A DNA stretch of 64,000 bases from Gloeophyllum trabeum ATCC 11539 (lineage: Eukaryota; Basidiomycota; Agaricomycetes; Gloeophyllales; Gloeophyllaceae), in the NCBI RefSeq assembly GCF_000344685.1, contig NW_006920415.1, forward strand, positions 1,248,950-1,312,949. The letters run 5' to 3'. The position numbers and the translations under genes were made by a program. Below the pieces are notes generated by a model that was not told where the DNA came from, searched no databases, and saw only the letters and a list, made by a program, of their open reading frames with translations. Of this stretch, positions 13,130 to 26,605 are shown piece by piece (position 1 is the stretch's first letter; each line of letters begins with the position of its first letter).

Positions 13130-14506
13130 TTACAACCTGGCTGCTGGAGACGGTCGATCGTGCTGAAGGATGTGAATGATCGCAGCTGCGAGCTCCTGTG
13201 GCTTCTCCTGCGGAACCTAGGAATGATAATCAGTCCAGTGTCAAATATCTGTACATTGACCAGTATGGCGTTATAAACGTACGTGGTGGCCCGTGTCGTT
13301 GACCGTCGAGATAGACGCCAGCTGCGAGCGATGGGCTTCGACACATTTCTGTAGCACCTCGTGGACAGGCTTCGGCCTGCCAAATCGCAGAGTCACTTAG
13401 TCAACGCGGGGAGAGCGAACTGCCATACTTGCCACATATCATGCCTACTACCAAAAATTACGTGAACACGCATTTTAGGTAGGAGGGGCTCTATCATTTC
13501 CGACGCGTTGAACGCGTCGTCAGTAGCCTTCCACGTCGCCATCACCTGCTCAGTCGAGGTCTTCAGAGCGATACGTGTTTGACCATCGACATTGACAGAA
13601 CGGAAGTGCGTCCCCTAACAGATATCCCAACGGTAAATTGCAAACAAGTCTTATCCGGAAGACAGGTCCTTACCGCCATGACTCGTACAACGTCTGGATG
13701 GAACGTTTTGTACGGTTTACGAGTCACCAGATACTTCATGGCTTCGTCCACCGAGCCCCATGTGCGGGACTTGCGTTTCCCTATGAAGGTAGTCGCCATC
13801 TCGAACATTGGCTTTACAGAGCGGTCCAGCCATGGTGGCTCGACAAGCATCAGTGTTTTGAACAGCTGATGGTCGCTATTGGCCGTCGCGCATGCTATGC
13901 TACCCATGGTATGTCAAGTTAGGCCGTAGCGAAAGAGTTAGTGTGTCCCTACAGCGCAGCTGTTCCCCCGCTATGTCCCACTGCGACAAGAGTGGACTTC
14001 TCCAGGGGATCCAAAAGTCCTGTAGACAGAAACAAGGTGATGGCCTTGCCGTACTCATGAAGAGTGACTGGTGCATCCATGGGCTTGTCAACTAGAAGCC
14101 CCTACCGTGAGTGAAAGCCTACACTGTTCCGCATATTTCTCTTTCAACACATCTTCGTTGAGGACGCACGCCTCCCCATGATTCGGACAATCCACAGCCC
14201 ATACCGACCTTATCTTCACCCCACTTCCCTTGGTATCCAGACGGTAAAGTTCCTTAACCATCGGGATCCACAACTCCGTGGCTTGAGAATGTCAACATGA
14301 GAACGCAAGAAATACAGGCATCACGTACTCATCCCAATACCAGCTGCGAGCAATATAGTCATTGCAGAAGGGTCAGAGGAAGCGACTGAATTGGCCGGGT
14401 CTGTGTATTTCTTCGCGACCACCTGCAGGGGAAAGCCTGAAAGACGGTGGTCCAGGATATAGCGCACCATAGTCAGGGGCTGTAGGAGCTCTGCGACGAC
14501 CGACAT
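13130..14506 (-). CDS. Alpha/beta hydrolase, Lpx1-like, probably peroxisomal
   Basis: This serine hydrolase resembles fungal Lpx1-type proteins, for which yeast Lpx1 is a peroxisomal lipase/esterase. Visible parts in order are a first strand ending in ILLAAGIGM, the segment WAVDCPNHGEAC, the nucleophile elbow GHSGGT (Ser flanked by Gly) and a late strand VIFGSRHDM. The C-terminus is PSPAARL. The final tripeptide ARL fits the type-1 peroxisome targeting consensus (small, basic, Leu). Exon 1 is 14506-14329 and splices in phase 1 to an exon starting at 14281 (GMTTELWIPMVKEL). Four further introns are evident. The junction between NEDVLKEKY and DAPVTLHEYGK, near 14.12-14.09 kb, could not be placed with a good donor site. 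That leaves a small doubt about an error or an unusual intron there. The catalytic Asp and His were not assigned. The substrate is unknown. Confidence 0.75.
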
Positions 14507-15091
14507 GATAGGGATAGGGCGCAGCTAGTCACGGTCGCACTCGACGGGCAGCGATAGGTCAGAAGCACAGAGAGAGGCGCAATTGGACCTGGTACGAGCA
14601 CAAGTGCACCGTCCGCCGTGCTTCTGATCCGAGTAGGCCTAACGGCAGTCCCAATACCGGAGTCTCGATGAAATCGAGGTGACGAGCAGACGTGCGCCCA
14701 CATCGAAGCGCATCGGTACTTCAACTACTTGCAGACTTGCAGTCGAAGCCACAGCCGGTGACTGACTAGCCGAGAGCGTGCTGGGCCTTCAACTTCACGT
14801 TCTATACGAAGTTTTACGAACTACCAAGTCACACAGCCGGCTCGCTATATAATCACATCCATACTGACCTTCGATACTGAGAGATTCATAAGTAATTGTG
14901 GCAAGGTTGCCTTGTCGTTTGATATTATCGTTACGGGAGAGAAGAAGTCCAAAAGATGCTGATTCCGAATCTCAGTACATATGCGGTAAATGGGAAACCA
15001 AATCCGAAGCAGGTATGAAGGTATACTGATATGGCGATATAAACAGGGCGAACCGATCTCCAATCCTAAGGTATCCGAGGTAGGACAGGGT
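14507..15091. other. Intergenic, hydrolase upstream region
   Basis: This 585-base gap separates the hydrolase start from the MUN gene stop, both on the minus strand. Open frames here show no recognisable protein. It presumably contains the hydrolase promoter and the MUN gene 3' UTR. I see no distinct repeat or RNA structure. Confidence 0.4.
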
Positions 15092-18000
15092 TCATGACTT
15101 CGGTGGAATGGCTGGTACAGGCGGTATCTGCAGGCTGCTGACGCTGGCGTTGCCCATCTGCCGCGGGCGTTGCACCTTGCGTTGCTGAGTTTCTTGCGAG
15201 CGTTTCTCCTGCTCTGCTTGCATCTGCGTCATGATCTGCAGTTGCTGGGAGATAAAGTCGTGCGTTCCGGGCCTAAGAATAACCGATCAGAGCACATCCC
15301 CGCGGAGATATCAATCATACCTCATCCGAAGGATTCGCAAGATAGTCTCCCCGTTGGTGACCTCTTTCTCTTGTTGCTTTTCCCTCTTCCTGTCCTTGAT
15401 CGTACCGAGGTTGCGTTGGGAATATACACTCTTTGCGCGCTTCTTCACCGAGGGCGAAGCCTTCAAACTTTGTTGCATCATCCGCACGCATTCCTCCATC
15501 AGCGCGTCACTAACAAACGGACTTCAGCAATATAGATTGGAAGCAAGGCGGCCGGACGTACGTGTGCCAGTCATAATAGAGTCGAATGGACAGAATGTCG
15601 CGATACTTCTGATTCTGGAGCGACTCCATAGGTACAGGGCCTTCTCCACCAGCATAGAAGTAATCCCGTAGGAACTACGCAGGCTCGTCAGATCCCTATG
15701 AACTGTTACGACTGGCTGGACCCTGACCTTCAACCACTTGAAGACGACATCCACCTCCTTATCACTCAGAGGCTTCATCTCACTCGGCACATCCGACAAC
15801 GGAGGAATAAGCAGCCCCTCGACGACGTTGAGAATCTCCTTCCAGACGCGTGTCATGACCATCTGCTTCGCGTCATCACTGAGATAGGTATTGAATGTCT
15901 GCAAGTTCGCATCGAAGTAATCGAACAGCGGAGACAGGGCTTGCTCCAGCTCCACATCGGTCAACTGATCAGGCCTAACGCGGGGCTTTTCTCCGTCTGG
16001 CAACGGTATCTGGACCTCACTGGACGAGGCACCGAGAGCCGACCTGTACAACGCCGTAACGTTGCCAAGGGCCTTGTTGTAGTCCAGACTGTACGACCCT
16101 GATTTGAGCAGTGTCTTTAAAGTCGTCCTTGACAGGCATTGCTCGATAAAAGGAGCCATCTAGAAGGCGTCAGAAAAGACGAGGCGCAAGGTATGTGGAC
16201 ATGCCATACCTTGTCGATAAATATGCGGACCATGTCGCCCTCCGCTCGCTTCAGCGACCGGAATGCACGACCAAAGTAGAACAGAATGTCATCCTTCTCA
16301 CCCTCCATGCTGATACGGAGCAAGATGCGACCTTGACTGTCCAAGTCCAGCCAAAGATCGTGGGTTAAAAAGTCCCCAAAGCGCCTAGGGTCCAGGCAGA
16401 TGTAAGCTCTCCCGACGGTGTCATGCTTTCCTACAAGCGCACGATCCCGCACGCTGATCATCAACCACAACGGTTTATCCACAGAGATATCGAATGTCTC
16501 GTCCCCTACAATGGCAATGTAAAGATTGCAAGATGGCGGGATTACCTGGACTCACATCGTGGATTTAAGCTCTCGTAGATAGTCCGTGTCTTCGCCAGTC
16601 GATTCCCGGCTTCGTCACTGAGCGTCACGAACGTGTCAAGCTTCGAGGAAGGACTGCTATCCAGAGGTACGAGTCCTTCTGCGATAGCGATCTTGACGCT
16701 GAATAGGAACCGCGGACGTTCCTGCTTCTCTGGTACCGGAGGTGCCGATTCCAAGATCTCAGCCATCTTGTCCGCCTGGAGCTGGTTATACATGTTGTCC
16801 AATAACTTGCGAGCGGCCTCCACGTTATTGAGCTTCACGCAGGACTCGGGCTGGAAATTGAAGGGTTCCACTTTCTTCTCGCCTTGTGCCAACTGCTTCG
16901 CTTTCTCGAGCCATGCAGATGACTTTTGGGGTTGTAAGAAGTCGGCTGGGCGGGGGAACATCTCGGCCATGAACAATTCCTCCACGCTTCGGCAGTACTG
17001 CTCTACAGCTTTGCTGATAGTCTGCAAGAGAGGATCAATGTTTCGCATTCGACTAGATAACCACATACCGTCACTCACCTTGGCCAGACTAGTAGCAAAC
17101 CGTGCTTCCTGATATTCATCTGACCATTCCAGGTCTTGGAGGAATTGTATAGGACTGCGTAGGGAGTCGAAGAGATCGACGATGGATGAACTGTGACCTG
17201 ATGCATCCTCTGCTTGGAACTTATGAGATGTTAGTATCGGAATGCCGCGAGGACGTGGGCCATTTCAACAAACCTTGTCCGCTGCAATTGCCTATACGTT
17301 CTTCAATATCGGTTGAACGACAATCGAAAGCAGAAAGGACTCACGTTCTGCACCCATTGTGCTGTCTTACTGTCCGTATTCACCAACCATTGTCGGACGT
17401 ACGGTTCGAAGAAGCCGCCTAGATCGAACTCAGTCTGCGCGCTAGAGGGCCATCTCAGGAAATGTACGGCTAGCCGTAGAGACTGAACACACTTAGGACA
17501 GAATGCCTTGTACATGCCGAGCAGTGTTTTCGTGCGCCGATAAAGGGCAAAGATATCCTCAATTGGAACGTCGGGCGTTGGCCCGTTCATGGAATCCTCA
17601 AATAAACGTTTCCGGGATTTTTCCAAATCTTCCAGGAAGAGAGGAATTTGGACTTCCACTACCAAGGATACGATGTCCACTTGTCTACAAGGAAGTTCAG
17701 GCCTGAGGATAACCAACAGAGACGGACACCTTACCCGAGAATTGGTTCTGGGAATCGTTTATCCAGAGTCTTGGCCGTCTTCTCTATCTCATCTGTCATG
17801 AGTAAAAGCGGGAGCGCACGATTAACACCAGGCTGAGCCTCAAGCTCCTTCATCTTCTCATCATACGAGTACGCAGAGACCTGCCGCACACGCTCCTGGA
17901 CATCCGCAAAGCGCGCCGACACGTCATTCTCAAACCGTTCGAGAAGGCCGCTTCCATGCACGTGCTCCAATATCGACAGATACGAGGATATATCAGAGGG

Positions 18001-19958
18001 CTTCAGATTCGGTATTGCATCCATAGCGTGATATAGGTTGGATATGAAGACGCCAAAGAGACTGCTGTAGACTGAAGCAAGGTAATCGACCTGGACCAGC
18101 ATCAATACCAGGGCAACACAGAGGGGGAGGGTTACGTACGTCTGCTGTTGGCCATTTATCGAGGTCGATTTCCTGCATGACTTTGCTTATCGTCTGTAAT
18201 GCCTCTGGTATACACTCGAGAGGCACGTCATTACGTTCATACAGTGACCGCACAACATCCAAGAAACAGGCAGCGCGATACGGTTGTCCAATGCGCCACC
18301 GCAAAGCGCACTCATTAAGCAGTTCAATGTGGGGGGCTGTAAGGATTCCGAGGGACACTTCATCGTCGTCTTTCACATCGTCGCTGAGCATTGCCTCCAG
18401 GTCAGCTCCGATACAATATTCCAATAAACGCTTGTAGTATTTCTTCGGGTTCGGGGGGATGTAAGTGAAATTGTGTCCAACCTGGACTTCATCATCCCCT
18501 TCGAGCTCCTCGAAAATACCGTCGGATCGGCCAATGACGGAACGTCGACTGCTGATCGATCCATGTCGTGAGCTGACCCCGGACGGCTCCACAGCACGCA
18601 CAGAATAGATAGACCCGGGCCTTGCGCCTGCAGTAGACGGAAGGGCATCGGCAGGCGTCGACTTAGCTAGTTCTGGGTTGAATTGGACCATTACTACCAT
18701 CAATTGTGAGAGGTGGGAAGTTTCGAGGTGACGCCAATATTGCCATGCGGCTTCGCTGTCGAAGTCTTCTCGACGACCGGGGAATGGTGCCCCGGCATTG
18801 ATATTCTTGAGACAGGTCTGAAGTCCTTTTATTACAAAGCCCTAGGTTCAGTCAGATCGCTGCACATACCTTCAGATCCGTCAGGGCTGCCTGGAAATAG
18901 GTGAAATTAGACACGCTGAGAGTGATCAGAACAGGCGTACCTTCTCTGTGCAGAACTGTCGCAGCTTGTCGATTTCCTGCTGTAGGGCCGACTCTGGAAT
19001 CTTGAATAAGGCTGCAACAGTCCGCACCAGAGCCATATCGCCCACGTGACCGCTGACTGTAGGAGATTGAAGAGAATCCCGGTCTCTTGAGGTCGCGGAA
19101 GCAGAGTCATAACCAGAATCGCTGGAAGTTTGAGAGGGTGCGAGCTTCGCCGTGTACATATCCAGGCGTGATATTAGCTCGGGGGAGACATGGCTGATAT
19201 TCCGCAGGCATTCGCGCAACAGCCGAACGAAAAGCGCAATCTGGTTATTCAGCTCCAGTTTCCAGCCATCATTCGCGAGAGTAGGCTCCTTCTTGAGAAT
19301 GTTAGTCGCGTTAGTTGCAAACATGAGGATAAGCTCTTCGATCTTGCGATTCTCCTTCATCTGCCTGCGGAACGTATCGACCTTGAACTGACCGTAGAAG
19401 ACGGCCATAGTCCGCCGAACCAACTGGTCTGAATAACTTCACTGCTGTCTCAGCTTTTTACCCAAGGCGCAGAAGCTTGTGACAGAACGAGAACGTACGC
19501 CGCATCCTTTCCCATTGCAATGTCCTGCAGCCGCTGCTCCAACACCTTCAGCAGCCTCTCGGGAAACTTCACACTCTTAGGGCCATCTCGCATATCCTTG
19601 AACAAGTCGCCGATCGAGAAGATGGAACTCGATAGCGCGCCAGACAACCGAGACGAATAGTCCCTATCCTTCGCCTCTCGTGTATCTGCATTACTTGACG
19701 CTTCTACCGCCTTCGGCTGAATTAAGTAGGCTAGGAGACTGAACACCAGAGATCAAAGAACCTATACGCGTCCCAATTGGATGTCACTCACGCTACACGA
19801 AGAGTATAACTGCAGCTCCGCCATGTTAACGATTGGAGCACACAAGCATATCGGAACACGCACTCCAGTAGATCCTCATCTGTCACCCGATGCTTTGATA
19901 TGCGTCTTTCATGTCCGTATCCTTCAGCAAGACTCCCAGCGTAACTCCGGCGAGACAT
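15092..19958 (-). CDS. MUN/C2 domain protein of the Ync13/Git1 (Unc13-like) family
   Basis: Fungal proteins of this class (fission yeast Ync13 and Git1) are thought to act in vesicle fusion and membrane or septum integrity, like animal Munc13. The start is the ATG at 19956-19958. Exon 1 (19958-19792) runs MSRRSYAGSLAEGYGHERR and splices in phase 2 to 19738, giving YTLRVALLAYLIQPKA, a segment expected near the family's N-terminus. The conserved KENRKIEELILMFATNAT follows, and then the MHD1 part at about 18.1-17.3 kb. A C2 domain at about 16.7-16.2 kb includes FVTLSDEAGNRLAKTRT and VGRAYICLDPRRFGDFL. The MHD2 part at 16.15-15.2 kb includes FDYFDANLQTFNTYL. The tail is Gln-rich and ends IPPVPAIPPKS with TGA at 15092. 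A C2 between MHD1 and MHD2 is the expected family order. About a dozen short introns interrupt it. It lies head-to-tail with LHS1. Confidence 0.85.
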
Positions 19959-20574
19959 TATACTTCAAGCTTGTTCCAAGGGGATTCTTTCAGGGGGGTC
20001 GCCACGACTTTGGCGGACAAGGTATCTGAACAGAACTCCGACGGGTATAATGACAGCCAACGGAATAGGCGGCAGGAATTGCTTTGAAGAGCGGAGCACT
20101 GCTCAGCAGGGGAATCGTACAGGTCGTCGCCGTCGGCCTGAGGTAGCCTTTCGATATTTCGAGGCAGTACTGCGTCAGTCCAAGCAGCGATAAACAACAC
20201 CTTGCTTACAGCCTCCAACCTTCCGCAACCTTCAGCTCTGCCAGTATATATAGAAGGGATGACAGGGCGACTTCAATAGGGATGGAACAAGGAGGACACC
20301 GCGGCTATGGGCTCAGTGCACCAGGATATGATGTGAGAGAGCGGAAAATCAGGACGGTACGCGTTTCAATTTCCAGCCTTCCTCTGTGCTTTGCGGTCTC
20401 CGTAGGCTGGCCTTGGTGAATCCCACTACGAATGAGGACATCGAAGTCATGTCCTGCTTATTTACTGGTAGTACGCGCCCTTTGACGAGTGAAGTCGTTC
20501 AGCGCACGCCATTCCCCTTTCCGAACCAGCACGAGAGCAGCAAGCAATATATTATGCCATTATACATTGTATGT
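19959..20574. other. Intergenic, MUN gene upstream region
   Basis: This stretch runs from the MUN gene start to the LHS1 stop, both on the minus strand. An 86-codon open frame begins at 20218 with TTG and shows no family similarity, so I treat it as leader or chance. A TATATATA run lies at about 20246-20253 on the minus strand, roughly 290 bases before the ATG. That is far for a TATA box unless the leader is long. Confidence 0.35.
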
Positions 20575-23500
20575 CTATAGTTCATCATGTCCAGAATCCG
20601 AAGGGCGTGGAGGCGTCTCGGACGCGCTGGACGCAGTCGAAGCCGAAGTGGTCCCCTCTGTACCTGAAGCCGAGCTCGAACTCGTCGTCTTCTTCTTCAG
20701 CGGAACCTTCCTCCTCACAAGCCTCTGCAGATGGTCTTCCAGCTTCTTCGCCCTTGCTCTCAACTCAGACGACTCCACCGCCGGGTCCTCGTTCATCTTC
20801 ACCGTCTTCTGCTTCTCCACCTTCTCGTTCAGCCACTTCTCGTGTTCCTTCAGCGCGTTCTCGAGCTCCTCGAGCTCTTCCCTGGTGTACTTTGATGGGG
20901 GACCGCCCTTCTCTTCTGCAGTCAGGTTCTGCTTCGCGTCGGTGAGGAAGAGCCGTGTGCTCCAGTTCCACATTTGGCTGTTATTGAGCGCGCGGGGGAA
21001 CTCTTCGATCTCCTTATAACGGTGCACTATAGGCCGTTCCAGGGCCCTGTCATCCAGGGTGTCAGCGCAGGCTTCAGCACGGCCAGTGTATCTCCAGACT
21101 CACTCTAATTCGTTCCGCTTGCCAATGAGTTGACTTGTCTCAGCCTCATCAGCCTTTTCCTGCAACCATGCGAACGCATCCCGGAGCTTCTGCTCCAACG
21201 CCCTCCTTTCCGACTCCTGCGAGCACTTGACGAACGGCGAGTTCTCGTTGTCCCTGTCTTCAAGGAGGTCGCGGAGGCGGTACAAGTAACTCTCGAGCAT
21301 GTTGCGAGCTTCCTCCTTGCGCTGCTTCGCCTTTTCGTCGTAATCTACTTCCGCCAGCCTTTACAAGCCTGTCTCAGCAACGCCTTCATTGAATATAGGA
21401 AGGTACACACCTATCACGAGCCTTCCGCTTCTCGGCAGCAGACATCGGCGCAAGGGACGGGAACCTCGGCTTGACCTTTAACTCTATTGTCTGTGGTCCT
21501 GTCCGTTTAGGCTTCTCTGACTGAGAGGCAGGCTCAGACGACTCGGACGAAGTCCCTGCTGGCTCTGCATCACCAGTGCTCGCTGTCCCATCGGCGTTCA
21601 GAGGTACTTGCTCGGATGAGGCCCCACCACCAAACAACCCTTTCAATTTGCCTAAGATGGAGTTAGGCGAATAGAACATGTAGCATTGCAGCCAGTGACA
21701 TACCAGTGATCGAATCATCCTTGACCTCTCCGTACGCGACCGCCTCCGGGATAGACACGAAACCCGACTCCGACAGGGCAGCAGTTACTTTCACAACAGG
21801 GTCTATCGCGCCCATCTCAGTCAAGTTGTGAATGGCCTCTGAGATGCCGGTAATATCCACATCGAGCAGCTCCGTCGGGAAACCACTAGCAAATACACAT
21901 TTCAGTACAGCCTTCCGACCTAGGTAGTAAAATCTCGTACGTAGCGGGAACCCGTTTATACTCCAGCCTCAACGTGAGGTCCTCCTTTCGCTTGAAAGTA
22001 AGCGTCTTCCTGGTGCCGAGTTTCGAGCCGCCCGGGAAGACCAAGGTGTGGATAGTGCGGGGCTTTGCGATGGCAGACTTGGCTTCCGCCGTGTACGAAA
22101 TTTGAACGTCATAAGGACTGATATCCGAGACCCTGATGTCCTTGGTCTTGAATTGTCTGCTCAGACTTGCTCCATGAAGAGCAGCACCAAGGACCGTCGC
22201 CTCGTCCGCATTGACGTTCCATGCCAGCATACTCCTATGAAGTAGGTAAGTGCATGCGCAATGTGGACACAGCGGATGGGTACTCACTCGCCTACAGCCG
22301 CCTTCACAGCGTTCTGTAACATGGGTACTCTTGAGCTTCCACCGGTCATGATGATGGACGTGATATTACTCTGAACAAACGATGTGAGGGACATTTGCAG
22401 AGTAGTCAGACAGTCGACATACCAAATCTAGCCCACTACGCTGCAATGCCTCGAAAATAGGCGCCGCAAAGTGACTGAAAAGGTCCGAGCAGGCTTCCTC
22501 GAAGGCAGCTCTCGTGAACTTCGAGCGGTAGTCAATATCAAACGCGACACTTTCGATCTGCAGGAGCGTAATCAGAGATTGCTGCAATCCTGGAAGTAGT
22601 ACTGGTACCTTACCGTCGCCATCGCTTCCGCATTCGCGCTCAGGACGGTCTTGACGCGCTGAGCCTCTTTCCATAGCTTAGCCATGCCCCGCTTATCCCC
22701 GGTGATGTCTCTCTGGTGCTTCCTCTGGAAGTCAGCGACCATCATGTCCCGTAACCGGCGGTCCAGTTCAGTTCCACCAGTCAACCTGTCGTAGCCGACA
22801 CCGAGCACCGTGATCTGCGTGGCGTCTTTCGTTGTTGACAACTTTGAATCACTAGCTGCGGTACCAAACGAGACGACAGTAGCACGGATGGAGGATGCGC
22901 CAGCATCATATATGATGTGGTGTTCCGGTGTGGGGAACGTACGAGTCATCGCGTAGTTGACAGCCGTGGCCGTGCCATCGTTGATGAGAGCAATAGTCCG
23001 AAGCCCAGCAATTTCAATCGCGTCCACCACGGCGTCCTTCTCGAACTGGGTGTAGAAGGGAGGGACGGTTACGACCACGTCCTGCACTTTCTCTCCCGCA
23101 GCAGCCTCTGCGAGCTCCTTGACGTAGGCAAATTGCATCGCAATCAGCTCTTCCGCGCTCCATTCCGTGCCATCTGGCCGCCGGACGCCAGCGGTTCCTC
23201 TGGTTGTTTTGACCACGTCTGCCGTGGATATGCTCGTGTAGTAGGCAACAGAGTTCGAGTCGAATGGTACGCCCTGAAGATATTTCAAGGAAGAGAAAGA
23301 GTCGGATGGGAACCGTGCCGCCTTACGGTATAGGAATTGAGCCTAAGCAACAAGCGAGGATACAGAGGAACGTACAAGGTTGAATGCGTCAGAGCCAAAC
23401 AACCGGTCGTCCCTTTTCCACCCCACGGAGGCCTGAATCTTGCGCTTCGAGTCCTTGTTCAGTAGGACATCAAACGGTAAGCCGGGCTTCATTAGCGAGG

Positions 23501-23612
23501 CCTTAATCCATTCCGTTCCATAGTCGATCGCAAGTACCGATGCGAGTGCTTTACTGGAAACAAAGGCGAAGATGACCACAGCGGAGAGCAGAATTCGATG
23601 TAGACAGATCAT
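20575..23612 (-). CDS. LHS1: ER-lumen Hsp70-like chaperone Lhs1/HYOU1 (GRP170)
   Basis: Lhs1/GRP170 is a large Hsp70 relative of the ER lumen. It acts as nucleotide exchange factor for BiP/Kar2 and as a holdase, supporting import and folding. The protein starts with a signal peptide (MICLHRILLSAVVIFAFVSS, cleaved near ALA-SVLAIDYG). The ATPase domain includes AIDYGTEWIKAS, VVTVPPFYTQFEK, INDGTATAVNYA, YDAGASSIRATVV, DRLTGGTELDRRL and IIMTGGSSRVP. A beta-sandwich part with VSDISPYDVQISY follows, and then a Ser/acidic linker near 21.55 kb. A helical C-terminal domain (WLQEKADEAET, NNSQMWNWSTRLFL) completes it. It ends with the ER retrieval signal HDEL directly before the stop at 20575. The domain order, the size of about 870 residues and HDEL fit the family. 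About eight introns are seen. The promoter holds a paired CCACGTG element, annotated separately. Confidence 0.93.
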
Positions 23613-24461
23613 TTTGTTACCGCACCCAAGTCTTACAGCATCTAGAGGTCCCGAGACAGAGAGAGCAGCCCACAGTTCTCTGGAAAGTTACACGTCGTCG
23701 ATCACGTGGTCTAATGAGTCCACGTGTCATAATGAGACGTTACTCTCGTCACTTGCGTCACGCCTCCGAAGTCACCGGCAGCAGCTTGCGCTCTGAAGTC
23801 CATGTCTCCTTGCTATCCGATGCAAATGGCGGTTGACTCTCCCGGCAAAGCGCCAGAATGGCATGATATCTTGCACGCAGCGTGTTAGCAGAACTTTATT
23901 ACTGGATTCTTTACCCATTTGTCCTGGGCCAAGCGTTCAAAATCCCAAGAGAACCCTGCAGCGGTACACTATGCATGAGGCAGGACTCCCATATGGGACG
24001 CTAAACCGGCACTTCCCCACTCACGGGCGATACCTCCGGCTCTAAGACAATCTTCTGGCCTGCGCTGAAGCTTAGTCGAAGGCGAAGGTAACCACACAGA
24101 CAGCCATCAGCGCGTCACTCTGCGGACGGTGCGGCTGCATGTGATCGCAGAGCAATGATGGGCTGATCGCATGGCCTGCCCTCGGTTCTCTCTTGAAACC
24201 CAACCCCCCCGTAAATCGCAGTGGAGCTTCTCCGGATACATCATGCACGAGCGGAAGGAAGCGCTCGCCGCACACCACGCTACCATCATGCATCGCCCCG
24301 GCTCGGTGGTATATACACGTCCACATCCCACCGGGGGCAGAAATTCTTCACCTTTGATTCACCTTCTTCGGTCCTGCTGGGCTGGCTGACATCGTCCACG
24401 ACGTTCCTTACCCAGCAGTAACCTGCAACCCTCTTTATCCTTTTATTCCGCTTTTGCCAGC
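23613..24461. other. Intergenic between LHS1 and a possible small gene
   Basis: This roughly 850-base stretch contains the LHS1 promoter on its left and possible plus-strand promoter sequence on its right. The motif gtatataca at about 24309 sits about 150 bases before the tentative small gene at 24462. Several overlapping frames of 60-85 codons at 24.1-24.5 kb occur on both strands. They look like chance, since none has a family motif. A C-run (aacccccccc) lies near 24203. Confidence 0.35.
23703..23726. promoter_or_regulatory. Paired inverted CCACGTG element upstream of LHS1
   Basis: CACGTGG (23703-23709) and CCACGTG (23720-23726) form a perfect 7-base inverted repeat around a 10-base spacer. 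It lies 91-114 bases upstream of the LHS1 ATG. CCACG is the core of animal ER-stress elements, and fungal Hac1-type bZIP factors bind ACGTG-containing sites. LHS1-type genes are classic targets of the unfolded protein response. Use of this element by a Hac1-type or a bHLH factor is inference. Confidence 0.45.
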
Positions 24462-24891
24462 ATGAGGAATCCCAGGTCAACGTATTCCTACCCGCCCGAG
24501 GGCGCACGCCGAAGGCAAGTCCGACGACAACACTATCGCTCTCCTACAGGTCACTCATAAATACCTTCCCACAGAGTTGTCCACGACTATGTTGAGATTG
24601 ACGACAATGCAAGCGGCACGTCCCCGCTCTTGGAATCTAACGTGAGTCTATCATTCCGGAAGAAGCGGTGCAATGATTGACTTCAGATCTTAGCCCCACT
24701 TTGATGTCTTCAACGAAAGGTGAATTCGCTTGGCACCGCCTCGGTGCTCAGCGCTCATGCATGAGCTCATAAATATCAGACCCAGATCTCGTCAATCAAA
24801 CGGCTGGAAGAGGAGATTCTCGATCTTCCGCAAGATAACTTCCCTCACCACCGAGTCTGCCGGGATCAAGCTGCCCTTGTGGTTCCCGTGA
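24462..24891 (+). CDS. Possible small basic protein, about 80 residues (tentative)
   Basis: This is a tentative four-exon model. Exon 1 is 24462-24481 and exon 2 is 24575-24641 (VVHDYVEIDDNASGTSPLLE). Exon 3 is 24694-24719 (PHFDVFNE) and exon 4 runs from 24780 or 24786 to 24891 (NGWKRRFSIFRKITS, then AGIKLPLWFP and TGA). Frames join cleanly at each junction. Donors read GTATTC, GTGAGT and GTGAAT, and every acceptor ends in AG. The acidic middle and basic end look protein-like. I recognise no family. Exon 1 is uncertain because the same ATG opens a 29-codon frame that would need a 25-base intron, which is too short. The stretch could instead be the 5' leader of something else or non-coding. 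Confidence 0.35.
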
Positions 24892-25137
24892 ATATATCCA
24901 TCGAGCATACGAGCACCATGATACATCACCATTCCCCTTCCCGACCACGAGCCTTGTATCACCTGTATCCTCAGCGTGTACTTCGCATACTTTCACGAAC
25001 ATTTGACGATCCAATTCTATGCTGTTATTACACTTTCCTTTCTCACATTGTACTAGTAAGAATACAGGATTGCTTTCTTTTACACTATTATTCTCTTCTC
25101 ACTCGCGCCCGCCACCGAGGTAAGGAAATGTCTGTAT

Positions 25138-26605
<1,468 letters not shown>

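Noticed and set aside
19958..20218. Frame beginning MEAVSKVLF as the start of the MUN protein
   Set aside because: It begins at TTG, does not join the conserved YTLRVALLAYL segment, and an ATG at 19956-19958 in another frame does.
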